From the NCBI RefSeq assembly GCF_047948215.1, contig NC_134455.1, forward strand, positions 345,736,997-345,800,996: DNA of 64,000 bases. Reading direction: 5' to 3'. Numbering within the stretch: the stretch's first letter is position 1; each line of letters begins with the position of its first letter. This DNA comes from Lycorma delicatula. Its lineage: Eukaryota > Arthropoda > Insecta > Hemiptera > Fulgoridae. Both the position numbers and the translations under genes were made by a program. Shown here one piece after another: positions 50,524 through 62,315 of the stretch. The notes beneath the pieces are model-generated. The model did no database searches. It saw only the letters and a program-made list of their open reading frames with translations, and was not told where the DNA came from.

Positions 50524-51190
50524 CTGAAAATTAGAAAGAGAAGATTATATTTAAGGATAAATTAGTGCTACATAACAAGAGATTTTTTTTAACTAATCAG
50601 CTAGATAGTCCTAAAATAAACATATAACATAAGAAATAATATAAATTACTAAAAACAAAACAAATACCTTTGGAATTAGAAGAAAGACATTTTTTCTAAG
50701 TATAGCATTTAAAAATTCTCTCCCAGGCACAAAAATTACACAATCATTCAAACCCATTACAATGGCTGAGACGGTAGGATCACATTTTAATTTAGGTAAG
50801 AAAAATTATTTGAAGTACTTCCTATACAGAAAAGCCTCCCCCCTTATCTGGGATAAGGGAGGCCCATGAAGTAATAACATCTACACAAGGAAAGTATCTG
50901 AATATAGTTCCCATTTAAAGAAATAAACACCCTTTAACTGGAATCAAATGCAACTTAAATAAAAAAAAGCAAAAACATCTTTTAATACAAGCATTTATAA
51001 AAAAATGAAAAATTTAACATAAAATATTATACAATAATTTAAAGTTTATGACCTATTTTATATAAATACTGTTTAAAAAGTGCCAAATAAGTTTGCTTAA
51101 GAATTTTAATTATAAATTATTATATTATTATTTGTGCTCCTCAATATGCATTATTAATTCAACTTATGTTTAAGCTATAAAATTTTTAAA
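50524..51190. other. Non-coding AT-rich stretch upstream of the last recognised ACSF3 exon
   Basis: Probably intron of ACSF3, if the earlier exons lie to the right. Nothing recognised apart from a short GGGATAAGGGAGG-type patch near 50845. Confidence 0.5.
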
Positions 51191-52150
51191 TCTATAAATC
51201 TTTTAATTCTTGCTAACGCTTGCACCAAATTTTGGTTATTGGCAAAAGTGGGATTATCTTCTTGTTTAGTATTGTCAACAGCAAATTCTGTTACAGAATT
51301 AATCATGATGAAAGTCTAAAGCTACACGATTATTATATATAATTACTACAAATAAAATATCTAAAAGAAATTTACTGTTGAATATTAAATGTATTAACTC
51401 AAAAAATTTATAGAACCTTTTTAAAAATAAATTTTTTACATTCTAATAAAAACTGTATAAGTTATAAGATTATAGAATTTTTCATTTTCAATTTTTAATG
51501 AACAGATTAAGCTAAGCTTACCAGAGTGCTTGCATCTTCAGCAACTAAGTTAGAATTGATATTAGGATAATCTTGTAGGAAATTAAGATTTGACTTTCAA
51601 ATTATGAAGTCATTGTGTAACTGTACTACTTCTATTTATTCACACATCAGCTGCTTGCAGAAGATTACACTTTTCTGAAGTATGTAATGATGGTACTTTC
51701 TGCGAAGGCTTGTAATATTTTGCCAATCCATGCAGTTACGTAAAGAACCAACTAATTTATTCATCAAATCTTGCTGCGCTGTAGTTTCACTTATATTGGA
51801 TATTAAGTAAATTTATCAACTTATGGTGTTTTTTTTATGATGCCCTGGTCAAGCAGTTGGGTTGTAGCAGTGATATTTGGTGGGGAAAAAATACTGGTAA
51901 ACTTTTACAACCCCATAAGCATTATTTCCTTATCATACATGATTTGTTACTGCTAGCCCATTCACCTAGAAGTTCTACTAATATCCAATCCTTCAAAACA
52001 AGGTGGTGGTTTAGCTGCTTAAAAGATTAGTAAAGGTATCTGTTTTTCTCCCGGATGCTGGTACACAAAAATTTTTAGATGTTTTCTAAATATATATTTT
52101 TTCTTATATAAAGACCTTTTTCATAAACATTTTCAGGTGAGCAGGCCATC
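51190..52150 (-). pseudogene. pogo/Tigger-type DDE transposase relic
   Basis: The best anchor, at about 51890-51830 (minus strand), reads SIFSPPNITATTQLLDQGII. It matches the family pattern F-L-P-P-N-T-T-x-x-x-Q-P-x-D-Q-G-(V/I) of Tigger/jerky-type transposases, where the D is catalytic. Further along, frames such as DLMNKLVGSLRNCMDW (~51760), DYPNINSNLVAEDAS (~51550) and NLVQALARIKRFIDL (~51200) lie where the C-terminal region would be but are not diagnostic. No intact ORF remains. Confidence 0.6.
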
Positions 52151-52559
52151 AACAATTTTACCCAGTGATTAATCCATTCCCTACAACAATTTAGTCTAAT
52201 GCACGTATTTCTTCCAAAATTGTTAAAAGCAGTAAAATTCTGACATTTTTGTAAACAGCTGTTTAGAAGCTTTGGTCACTAATTCCAAAATAAGTTTTTT
52301 GAAAGCGCTTTTTTTAGCACTAGTTGATAAGGGCTCTGCCCGCTGGACCCTTGATGTATTTGAATGTTCATGTTTGTGAGAATATTAAGTATTTTACAGA
52401 AATATTTTAAGAAAAGCAATATTAGTGTGTACAGAATATTTTTCTGAACATATTTTTTTCTATTTAAAATAAACTTACGAAATAAATAGATATAGAATTT
52501 AATAGTTTTTAATAGAAATATAATGTTTAACACTAGGTATATTGATAACAGGGAATTGG
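52150..52559. other. Unassigned AT-rich stretch
   Basis: An AT-rich interval with an 84-codon minus-strand frame of low complexity that has no recognisable domain. No element ends seen. Confidence 0.5.
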
Positions 52560-52609
52560 GTTGGGTACACAGTCTTCTTCATTTAGTGTGTTCATGTGAG
52601 GTTGTGTTA

Positions 52610-52900
52610 GTTGCCAGTCCAGCTGCTGCTATTTGTACAGAGCAGATCACATGATGCCAATGATTCTCTCCCGCTAAATAAAAAGAATCCTTTTTTTACA
52701 GCTTAATATTAACTAATAATCCTTTTCTTTTATTAATAAAATTAAGTAATAAATAAATAAAAGTAGTTATGCTTAGATATTAAATTAAATAATCTAAATT
52801 AATTGACAACAGTCTGCTTCTAGCGGGAGAGAGTTGCCAAACGCAGCTACCCGATGCACCACCCATTGGTGCCTCTGCGCCATAGCAGCTAAAATAAAAA
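52610..52900. repeat. Diverged inverted repeat, possible MITE or foldback relic
   Basis: GATTCTCTCCCGCTA at 52662 faces TAGCGGGAGAGAGTTGCC at 52819. More distal pieces such as GCTGCTAT also pair, around an AT-rich centre of ~140 bp. The arms are imperfect, and no target duplication was identified. Confidence 0.45.
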
Positions 52901-52919
52901 TGTGGGCACAAGGACAAAA

Positions 52920-53615
52920 AAACCCATGCACCATCCTTTTTTATGAGAAAGAAAGATAAGCCCAATTATTTTGCAACTTTACTAAGTGAAATAACGAAAA
53001 AATAAATTTTTTCAATAAAATTATTTAAAATGAAAGTGAAATTTACATGTTTTATTAATCTGAAAACGTTTCACTACTTTCCAAGCACTACACTACTCTC
53101 TCAAAGCAAACTCTATTTCTAGTCTTTCAGTTTTAAAAATTTTCTAGAAGCCATTTACAAAAAATATAATTTGATAATTTTAATCCATTGTAAACGACAC
53201 TAAACACACTTTCACTGTACTGGATAATTAGATGTATGAATTTCTACCACAAAAAGTACATCTGTATTTATAGTTTAAACCCTAATCAAATCTAATTCAA
53301 AAGAATAAATATGAATTGCCTAATTATTATTACCACAGAGATGCAATGTTATACTATAAATATTTTTAAATGTATTTTTAAAGATTAAATATCTTTAACT
53401 TATTTAAACTCTATCAGCAAATTCATTGATTTAGAATTTTATAGTTGGGAAAGTTAGTAAATTTTTATTTCCTGCCTGTGTGTATGTAAGAGAATGTTTG
53501 AACATCAGAGGAAAGAAATAGGAGATAAAATGTAAACAAAATTCCTTGGTTCCATAAAAACTGTTCATGTAAGGAGAGTTGTCCATGTAAATCAGAGTTT
53601 CACTATCCTTTATAT
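52920..53615. other. Unassigned AT-rich stretch
   Basis: No coding potential or recognised element. Confidence 0.5.
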
Positions 53616-53627
53616 ATATACTAGCAT

Positions 53628-54240
53628 ACCCTGTCACGACTTTGCCCACAATATAGATGTAGCTTCACTTGCAATGCTTTTTTAATAGCAAACTTATTTT
53701 TTTATAAATAAAAAATATTTAATCAACAATATTTCGATTTTCATTAAATCCTGATAAAAACATTAAATACAAATTTTTATAAAAATACTGAAGGAATATA
53801 TGATAAACAATGAATTGTTGCCCAAAACTTAAATAAAGGAAACAAAAAAAAAAAGATAAGAAAACTGAACAATATTTGTTAGACCAATCCATTTTATGAA
53901 TGAATTGAAATAGTTCAATATAAAAGTTCAATAAAGATAAACAAAAAATTTATTACAATCCCAGATCTAGCATCCCCATCGCGGCTTCGCCCGTGCTTTA
54001 TAGTTACTTGTGGTTCCCATCACAATCAGAGGATCATGGCTCGCTTCGCTCTCCCTTCCTGTTTTCTCCCGTTTCTCTTTTCCTTACTTCCTTTTCCCCT
54101 TCATCATCCCCCAATTACATTTCCCCCTTCCTATTTTCTTTCTCTTTTCCCTTTCAATTTCCTTTTCCCAGTTTTCCCCATTTTTCTTTTTTCATTTTTC
54201 TCCTTCTTCCCTTTTTCCTTTCTCCATTTTTCGATGAATT
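53628..54240. repeat. Unclassified repeat: CTAGCAT..GCTTCGCCC boxes and pyrimidine tract
   Basis: CTAGCATACCCTGTCACGAC at 53631 and CTAGCATCCCCATCGCGGCT at 53968 are diverged direct copies of one box, each followed by CTTTGCCC or CTTCGCCC. The second leads into ~190 bp of nearly pure C/T (54047-54230), which reads as Phe/Ser/Pro-rich pseudo-ORFs in every frame. The arrangement looks like the end of a dispersed repeat, but I cannot name the family. Confidence 0.45.
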
Positions 54241-54299
54241 TTGGTATATGTTCATTTTGCTGCTAAGCAGGAATCACGGTAAAATTCTTTGTTATTATT

Positions 54300-55030
54300 C
54301 CTAATTTAAAAACAAAGCGTTTTCCAGACACATGTTTATGAATTTTTCATTATTTTAAACAGAGAAATACAGCTGTAAAATTTAAAGGCATTCTTCTATA
54401 GCACTCACACCTCATTCTGTCACTCTGCACGCGCACACAATTTATTAATATTAGTTATTTGAGAATTTCATGGAAACAGTTTCAGTAATTCATGGAAATG
54501 AATTACTTCATTTCCATGCCTTACCTACGCTTTTAATCTCAACCAATTTTTTTTTCATCTGACATCTTCAATTATTTACTTTATACATTCTAATTATTTA
54601 ATTCCATTTTAATTTAATTATTTATTTATTTAAAATTTAATTTACTATTATTTTATTATATTTTTATTTTTAATTAAATTTATTTAATCCTCTTCCTCTT
54701 TCCCCATTTCCCTTTCCCCCTTATTCTTTTCCGTTTCCATTTCCTTTTCTCTGTTTTAGAATAGTTTTGTTAAATTGTCTATAAACAAATAAAACTCATT
54801 GATTAAATTGAAACAGAACTAATTCTGAAAAAAAATGATGTAAATAAAGCCAATAAAAAATAAATAAAAGTGCAAGAAAATAATGTATTATTCAGTGCAG
54901 AACAATATATACAAATATAGATAATACTGAATTACAATTTTAGATTAAAACCAACAGCCTTCTATTATTATAAAAATTATAAAAATAAACTAAACTTCTA
55001 AAACCAAATAAAATAGTATAAGTTATTCTA
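54300..55030. other. Unassigned AT-rich stretch
   Basis: Pyrimidine-rich patches near 54695-54760 resemble the tract at 54047. No genes seen. Confidence 0.5.
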
Positions 55031-55393
55031 CATTACATCAACTGTTCAAAATGTTCGCCATCAACTTGAAATACATTTCAGCAAGGCGAGTTACAAATAA
55101 GATAGCATTTTTGGGTTTTTTTTATTTCTTCAATGGCCCATGTGATTCTTTGTAAAAGCTCATTTAGATTTTCTGATTTTTGTGCATATACTAACGCATT
55201 CATATATCCCAAGAAAAAGATATCCAAGGGATTCATATCAGGTGATCTTGCTGACCAAAGTTAAGGTCCACCTCGACCAATCCAGCGGTTGGAAAATGTT
55301 TCATTCAGATAATGAATAACAGTACCATAAAAATGGGCTGGTGCGCCATAGTGTTGGAAATACATATCAGTTCTTGTATTAAGGGGAACATCC

Positions 55394-56548
55394 TTTGAAA
55401 GTATTTTTTTTTTTTTTTTGTGGAGGGCGAAAAACGTCTGTACGTTATCATCGCCCGGGTATTTTTTTTTTATGAAAAAAAAAAAATAAAAGTAATTAAA
55501 ACTAGTACATAAAACTAAAACTTAAAATAAAAAAAAAAAATAAAAGCAAAACAATTAAACAAAGTCCGAGATGGGTGTAAAAGGCCCATTCTCGGATAAC
55601 AAGAGCACAAAAATGATACAAAAAAGTTTTAAAAAAATAAGCAACATAAAAAAATAAAACTTAAAACTAATATCACTAGAATCTTAAAACTAATATCACA
55701 GACTGAGTCATTAAAACATAAAAGCTAAAATAATAAATAAAAAAAACTATATAAAAAATAAAATTTAACAGATTCGAATAGGGAGTGTAAAAGGCTCCCT
55801 CCTCGGTTAACAAGATCAAATCTGTTAAAAACTTTTCTAGAATAAGTTATATACCCAACAATGTTACATTTTTTGGGTTAACCCTACACTACACAGAAAA
55901 AGGAACATCCGGTTTAAAACTTCATTGTCGTTGCACAAGACACCACGGATGTTTCTGGGTAATTTAAACTTACGACGCAACGCCACATAACATATGCAGT
56001 CCATGAGTATGTGGTGCACAGTCATGCGGCAGTTGCATCGTGTGCATAGGGGTGCTTCTCTTGTCATCAGGTGCCCATGTGTAACCCTGGTGTGTCCTAT
56101 CCGCAACCGACAGAGGACTACTTCCTCACGCCGAGATTTTCTACATGAGGAGTCCCATGGCAACACAGAATTTTTAATCTGCTGGAGTTTATTATCTACA
56201 GTAGCCGTCCAGTCACCTTGCCACTTTGCTCTTAGTATTGTTTTACATAATTAATAAAAGCAGAAGTAGCAACTCTGGTGGTGAAAGGAGGCTGGTTACA
56301 TGCTTCTTTGGCAGCGGAATCTGCATGTTCATTACCTAAAATCCCTACGTGGCTTGGGACCCAGCAAAAACTTACTTCTGTGTTGCGATTATTAAACTCA
56401 ACGATTGCGTTGTAAATTTCAATTACGATAGAATAAAAGTTTTTTAAGGCTTGGAGAGCACTAACGAGTCACTGCAAATAAGAATTTTTCTATATTTAGA
56501 GTTAATGATGTTTAGAGCCTTATTTATAGCGTATAGTTTGAAAGTATT
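55394..56548 (-). mobile_element. 5'-truncated copy of the I-type LINE, with target duplication
   Basis: TTTGAAAGTATT flanks the insert at 55394-55405 and 56537-56548. The insert is ~1.13 kb of the same family as 27647-33706, in the same orientation: poly(T), terminal hairpin (55425-55456), hairpins A (55565-55596) and B (~55773-55808), then coding remains of RNase H and the Cys/His tail. The 5' break falls in the RNase H region. Divergence is clear (many substitutions and several indels), so it is an independent, older insertion. Confidence 0.92.
55864..56535 (-). pseudogene. RNase H / C-terminal remnant of LINE ORF2
   Basis: The open part (56166-55864) reads MLPWDSSCRKSRREEVVLCR, CTRCNCRMTVHHILMDC and an end at GLTQKM, matching the tail of ORF2 at 28244. 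Upstream (56166-56535) the RNase H region is present in broken frames. 5'-truncated, so it never coded for a full protein here. Confidence 0.88.
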
Positions 56549-57019
56549 GATAGCTCATTTTGAAGAAGTTGAGGTAACTATTACCTGTTAATCTACCAAT
56601 GAAAATGTGAAGTCTGATAAGAACATTACCTGTTATCCCACACCAGACATCTAATAAAAAAACTGTATTGGAAATTGGTTTTAATGGTTTCATGAGGATT
56701 GTTGTGTTTCCAAAAATGTTTCATCTACTGTTTATTCCATCTCACGTAAATGTTGTTTCATTTGTAAGTAATATCAGCAACAGAAGGACGTTGTTTTGTA
56801 ATAATCATTGACAATAATTCAGCCGCCGATTATAATCACCTTCTTCAAGATATTGAACTAGTTGAGAATGATATGGATATAGAGACCTTCACTGTGTAAT
56901 GTCTGCCATATACTGTTGCGCGAAATCCCTAAGCAAGCAGGTAATGTACAATACTAGTATTTGGACTACTATTTGCTCTATCATAGTAGAGCAAGAGTTG
57001 CTAATTCATATTTGTTTCC

Positions 57020-57730
57020 CACTCAGATGTTACATTAAATGTAACACCTTTCTCTAAGGTGCCAATGAGTATCTGTAAATACTTGCCAGTTAGGAATGTT
57101 CTTATTGGGAAATTTCAAACATATTCTTCAACTCATGAAGCAAAGCAATTACAAAACCATACATGAAATTAATGATGGCATATTCCTGATTTATAAACTT
57201 ATACAGCATTTCCTCTTTTACTGCAGAACAAATCACTTACTAATTATTATTAATAGCTTTTAAAATCAGTGCAAATGAACTACTTAAATACATATAAATC
57301 ACAAATGTACACTTTACAAATTAAATAAAATTTTATACTGAAAATTAGCTTCTCAATAATAAATACAGCACAATGAAGCAAGAATCTGGATCATAAACAT
57401 AGCAATGTTTAAAAATTTTGTTTGTAGAACTTTGGTCTCTGGGAAATTAACACAGAATACGAATATCGTACACAGCATTACAGCACCTGCAATGGGTGAA
57501 TTAATGCACTGATAATTAAAAAAGAACTTCATAATACTGCAGGCAGTCAAATATATATTAACATAATTTTTCCATTATTGTTTCCCATGAAAGTACAACT
57601 AAATTGCTGTTACAACTAATTTTCTCAGAATTACAACTAATTTTCACAGAATTAAATTCTCTAACAGTTTAAACCTTTAAGTTTCTTTTTTTTTTATTAA
57701 CAATTTAACAGTTTATTATTTTTTTTCCTC
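57020..57730. other. AT-rich stretch with a small tandem repeat
   Basis: TACAACTAATTTTC(T/A)CAGAAT occurs twice in tandem at 57611-57652. A short hairpin TTGCTCTA-TCATAG-TAGAGCAA lies near 56979. The rest is unassigned; the N-terminal end of the adjacent transposase relic may extend in. Confidence 0.5.
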
Positions 57731-60700
57731 CTCTATGAATCATGAGACCTTGCCGTTGGTGAGGGGGCTTGAGTGCTCAGGGATACAGAGTAGCTGGACC
57801 GAAGGTGCAACCATATCGGAGAGGTATCTGTTGAGAGCCAGACTAAGGAATGATTCCTGAAAGAGGGCAGCAGCTCTTTCAGTAGTTGTTAGGGGCGTGA
57901 GTCAGGACGACTTAAACGGCCGTATCAACATCACTCAGTCCTCCGAGTACTGCGCAGCTGAAAGCAATGGGAAACTACAGCTGCTTTTTTTCCAAGAAAA
58001 TGTGGCTCTCTGCATTTTCACATAGCAATAATGGAGGCGCCTTCCTTGGTAAAATATTCCGGAGGTAAAATAGTCCCCCGTTCGGATCTCCGGGTGGGGA
58101 CTACTAAGGAAGGGGTCACCAGAAAATTAAAAAAATAACATTCTACGAGTCGGAGCGTGGAATGTTAGAAGCTTAAAAAAGGTTGGTAGGCTAGAAAATT
58201 TAAAAAAGGAAATGGGTAGGACAAATGTGGATATAGTAGGAATTAGTGAGGTTCGGTGGGAAGAGGAAGGCGACTTTTGGTCAGGTGATTTTAGAGTAAT
58301 TAACTCAGCGTCAAATAATGGGCAGGCAGGAGTAGGTTTCGTGATGAACAAGAAGATAGGGAGGAGAGTGGAGTATTTCAAAACGCATAGCGATAGAATT
58401 ATTGTAATAAGGATAAAATCAAAACCTAAACCGACAACGATTGTTAACGTCTATATGCCTACAAGCGCCCATGATGATGATGAGGTAGAGTGTGTATACG
58501 AAGAGATTGATGAAGCAATTAAACACGTAAAAGGAGATGAAAATTTAATAATAGTTGGAGATTGGAATGCAAGCATTGGAGAAGGCAAGGAAGGAAATAT
58601 AGTGGGTGAATACGGGCTGGGCAAAAGGAATGAAAGAGGGGACCGACTTATAGAGTTTTGCACGAAGTATAATTTAGTAATTGCCAACACCCAATTTAAA
58701 AATCATAATAGAAGAATATACACTTGGAAAAAGCCAGGCGATACTGCAAGGTATCAGATATATTATATCATGGTTAAGCAAAGATTTAGAAATCAACTCG
58801 TTGACTGCAAAACTTACCCTGGAGCAGACATTGATAGCGACCATAATTTGGTGATAATGAAATGTAGATTTGGGTTTAAAAACCTGAAGAAAAGGTGTCA
58901 GATGAATCGGTGGAATTTAGAGAAGCTTGAGGAAAAGGAAGTAAAGAAGATTTTTGAGGAGGACATCGCAAGAGGTCTGAGTAAAAAAGATAAGGTAGAA
59001 AATGTAGAAGAAGAATGGGAGAATGTTAAAAAGGAAATTCTTAAATCAGCAGAAGCAAACTTAGGCGGAATAAAGAGAACTGGTAGAAAACCTTGGGTTT
59101 CAGACGATATATTGCAGCTGATGGATGAACGTAGAAAATATAAGAATGCTAGTGATGAAGAAAGTAAAAGGAACTATCGGCAATTAAGAAATGCTATAAA
59201 CAGGAAGTGCAAACTGGCGAAAGAAGAGTGGATTAAAGAAAAGTGTTCAGAAGTGGAACAAGAAATGAACATTGGTAAAATAGACGGAGCATACAGGAAA
59301 GTTAAGGAAAATTTTGGGGTACATAAATTAAAATCTAATAATGTGTTAAACAAAGATGGTACACCAATATATAATACGAAAGGTAAAGTCGATAGATGGG
59401 TGGAATATATTGAAGAGTTATACGGAGGAAATGAATTAGAAAATGGTGTTATAGAGGAAGAAGAGGAAGTTGAGGAGGATGAAATGGGAGAAACAATACT
59501 GAGATCTGAATTTAAGAGAGCATTAAAAGATTTAAATGGCAGAAAGGCTCCTGGAATAGACGGAATACCTGTAGAATTACTGCGCAGTATAGGTGAGGAA
59601 GCGATTGATAGATTATACAAACTGGTGTGTAATATTTATGAAAATGGGGAATTTCCATCAGACTTCAAAAAAAGTGTTATAGTAATGATACCAAAGAAAG
59701 CAGGGGCAGATAAATGTGAAGAATACAGAACAATTAGTTTAACTAGTCATGCATCAAAAATCTTAACTAGAATTTTATACAGAAGAATTGAGAGGAGAGT
59801 GGAAGAAGTGTTAGGAGAAGACCTATTTGGTTTCAGGAAAAGTATAGGGACAAGGGAAGCAATTTTAGGCCTCAGATTAATAGTAGAAGGAAGATTAAAG
59901 AAAAACAAACCAACATACTTGGCGGTTATAGACCTAGAAAAGGCTTTCGATAACGTAGACTGGAATAAAATGTTCAGCATTTTAAAAAAATTAGGGTTCA
60001 AATACAGAGATAGAAGAACAATTGCTAACATGTACAGGAACCAAACAGCAACAATAACAATTGAAGAACATAAGAAAGAAGCCCTAATAAGAAAGGGAGT
60101 CCGACAAGGATGTTCCCTATCGCCGTTACTTTTTAATCTTTACATGGAACTAGCAGTTAATGATGTTAAAGAACAATTTAGATTCGGAGTAACAGTACAA
60201 GGTGAAAAGATAAAGATGCTACGTTTGCTGATGATATAGTAATTCTAGCCGAGAGTAAAAAGGATTTAGAAGAAACAATGAACGGCATAGATGAAGTCCT
60301 ACGCAAAAACTATCGCATGAAAATAAACAAGAAATATAATTTGTTTACATCAAAAATGAATTTAAATGTCAGGAAAAGATTTTTGAAAGTGTATGTTTGG
60401 AGTGTCGCTTTATATGGAAGTGAAACTTGGACAATCGGAGTATCTGAGAAGAAAAGATTAGAAGCTTTTGAAATGTGGTGCTATAGGAGAATGTTAAAAA
60501 TCAGATGGGTGGATAAAGTGACAAATGAAGAGGTATTGCGGCAAATAGATGAAGAAAGTAGCATTTGGAAAAATATAGTTAAAAGAAGAGACAGGACTTA
60601 TAGGCCACATACTAAGGCATCCTGGAATAGTCGCTTTAATATTGGAAGGACAGGTAGAAGGGAAAAATTGTGTAGGCAGGCCACGTTTGGAGTATGTAAA

Positions 60701-60802
60701 ACAAATTGTTGGGGATGTAGGATGTAGAGGGTATACTGAAATGAAACGACTAGCACTAGATAGGGAATCTTGGAGAGCTGCATCAAACCAGTCAAATGAC
60801 TG
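57731..60802 (+). mobile_element. RTE-type non-LTR retrotransposon (LINE), ~3.07 kb
   Basis: Begins about 57731 with a GC-richer leader (ATCATGAGACCTTGCCGTTG, then TTCGGATCTCCGGGTGGGGA at 58081) and encodes one endonuclease-RT polyprotein. The end is set by its match to the short copy at 50234-50340, which also shows that the A tail is missing here. The single ORF and the RT style (FGFRK...GTREAI) suggest the RTE clade. It is inactive: a frameshift at the catalytic box, an internal deletion and a second frame break. No convincing target duplication was found. Confidence 0.85.
58146..60802 (+). pseudogene. RTE-type endonuclease / reverse transcriptase polyprotein (disabled)
   Basis: Coding homology starts upstream of the first in-frame ATG (58212) with RVGAWNVRSLKKVGRLENL from 58146; no in-frame ATG precedes it. 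Endonuclease: GISEVRW, VNVYMPTS, VGDWNASIG, QIYYIM (where QIDYIM is expected, so the conserved Asp is lost) and DIDSDHNLV. RT: RKAPGIDGIPVELL, VIVMIPKKAGADKCEEYRTI, DLFGFRKSIGTREAI, YLAVIDLEKAFDNVDW (first catalytic Asp), VRQGCSLSPLLFNLYMEL. One base is missing at ~60220, so FADDIVILAES (the RT DD box) is read in the next frame. After MKINKK ~70 residues appear deleted, then LFTSKMNLNVRKRFLKVYVW and YGSETWTIG. Another frame break near 60597 precedes LIGHILRHPGI and [20 protein letters not shown]. Confidence 0.88.
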
Positions 60803-60990
60803 GTTATTTGACAGTTATTTTATGTCAAAGCTAAAAAACTGCTTCAACTCATTTTTTTTTGTTTATTACATACTATTTTGAAGAAAATAATGATGATGCA
60901 GTTCTAGGATCCATTTTTAAAAAAATGTCAGATCAAAAACTATAATAAGATACACTAAATTTACCCCCTTAATTTACCTCCCAGAATTTC
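60803..60990. other. Unassigned spacer
   Basis: AT-rich spacer between the RTE-type LINE and the next transposon relic. No recognised content. Confidence 0.5.
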
Positions 60991-62190
60991 AATAGGGCTT
61001 CATTTCAGTTGAGTAGCAAAAATCAGAGTGAAATCTTTTACTAGTTGTAACTTGTTAACAAAGTATTTTCAGACCCATCAGTTATTAAAGTGTTCATGGT
61101 TTGCTGCTGTAGGCGTTTTCTTTGAGGTAATGCTGCAGAAAAACAATCTGGCAGAATCAAATCTGGAGATCTTGGTGGCCATATGCCAAAACCAATAATG
61201 CGATTACCAAACAACGCAACACCAAAGAATTCATTAACAAAATCAGAAGTTGAATGTGCGTAGTGTGATGTTGCACAGTCATGTTGGAACCAGCTGTATA
61301 TTGATCTTCCCCTTCCAAGAGGGCAATGAATTGCAATAAAATATTCTGATATCGTTCTGCAGTAATGGTGTTCTTGAAGAAACGAGGACAGATATTTTTT
61401 TTTCTGTGATATCACACACCAAACACCCATTTTCTGCAAGTGCAATTGTTTTTCATGATATGTGAGGGGATTTTCAGCACTCCAAAAACTAGGGTTATGA
61501 CTGTTTATGTAGCCATCCAGATGAAACCATGCCTCATCTGTGAAAAAAATTGAGTCCATAAAATGAATACCCTCACGCACAAATCAACAATACCAATGAC
61601 AATATTCTAGCCATTTTTCTTTGTCGGGACCAAAAAGTTGACCTGTTTGAATTTGATATGGTCATTAGTTTAATTTTTTACCACACTCTGTGAATGGTTA
61701 ATTTTGGTAAATTAATTTCAGCTGAGAAGCGTCTAATTGATTTTTTTAGCAAGGCAGTTGATCAGCCTTTGATTTCAGTAAATATGTCTACATTCAACAC
61801 TGTCATTGATCTTTTGTGTTCCTTGTATTTATTAACAGAACCTGGCTCTCTAAATTTAGCCACTAACCTCAGAACTGATGTCTTGTTAGGTGAGGTTTAA
61901 CAAGGTACTTGCAGCAAAAAGATTCTTGCACTGCAACCACTGATTGTGTGTTAAAGTACGACTCAAGAATGAAAATACATTTGTCTTGTGAAAACACCAA
62001 TCTTCTCTCAGATAGCACACTAAGCATTATAATCACTTTGTTATGGCTATCAGTAGAAGTCTACCGCATTGACATGATTTTCAATTGTTGGACAAGTCCA
62101 TGCCAATAACACATAGGGGAGTTGGACAGTTAATTCAAATATTATAAAAGGCTGACTGGAGTGTTGCGTTTTAAATGGGGCATCCTGTGT
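60990..62190 (-). pseudogene. Mariner-like transposase relic
   Basis: The open part (61580-61041) contains SIFFTDEAWFHLDGYINSHN (first catalytic Asp), WSAENPLTYHEKQLH, VGVWCVIS-like, FQHDCATSHYAHST (second Asp, usually FQQDGATAHTA) and IWPPRSPDLILPDCF (third Asp). Upstream, LFGPDKEKWLEYCHWY (~61640) and RRLVFSQDKCIFILESYFNT (~62000) give the N-terminal region in broken frames. The element probably starts at AGGATGCCCCATTTAAAACG (minus strand, ~62190); no matching right-hand inverted end was found. Frameshifts and stops in the N-terminal half kill it. Confidence 0.82.
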
Positions 62191-62248
62191 ATGTATGTAT
62201 GTATATGTGTGTGTGTGTATGTGTGTGTGTGTGCATGTGTGCTCATGC
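62184..62248. repeat. (TATG)n/(TG)n microsatellite
   Basis: A run of GTAT and GTGT units directly adjoining the probable end of the mariner-like element. Confidence 0.85.
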
Positions 62249-62315
62249 ATACACCATACTTCTAAACTATTAAAATAAAAATGTCTGATGTAATGTAATT
62301 TTACACATATCCAAG

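Larger units (their letters stand above)
55030..57020 (-). pseudogene. Tc1/mariner-superfamily transposase relic split by a LINE
   Basis: The N-terminal part lies at about 56890-56549: YHSQLVQYLEEGDYNRRL, NETTFTxDGINSR (first catalytic Asp region), VWCGITGNVLI, GRLTGNSYLNF. The C-terminal part lies at 55394-55030: MYFQHYGAPAHFYGTVIHYL (DGAPAH motif with D to Y), SNRWIGRGGP, WSARSPDMNPLDIFFLGYMN (third catalytic Asp) and a tail ending near 55035. A LINE fragment (55406-56536) was inserted between the two. Stops are scattered through both halves. Confidence 0.85.

Noticed and set aside
53993..54304. Phe/Ser/Pro-rich ORFs in three frames, suggesting a membrane protein.
   Set aside because: They are translations of a pyrimidine-rich tract in all frames, not a coding sequence.
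59174..59620. A 148-codon Ser-rich minus-strand ORF.
   Set aside because: It is the antisense of the acidic, Glu-rich RTE-type LINE polyprotein.
57700..60830. ACAGTT-type short matches flanking the RTE-type LINE as a target duplication.
   Set aside because: The match is only about six bases in AT-rich DNA and the 3' tail of the element is missing, so it is not convincing.
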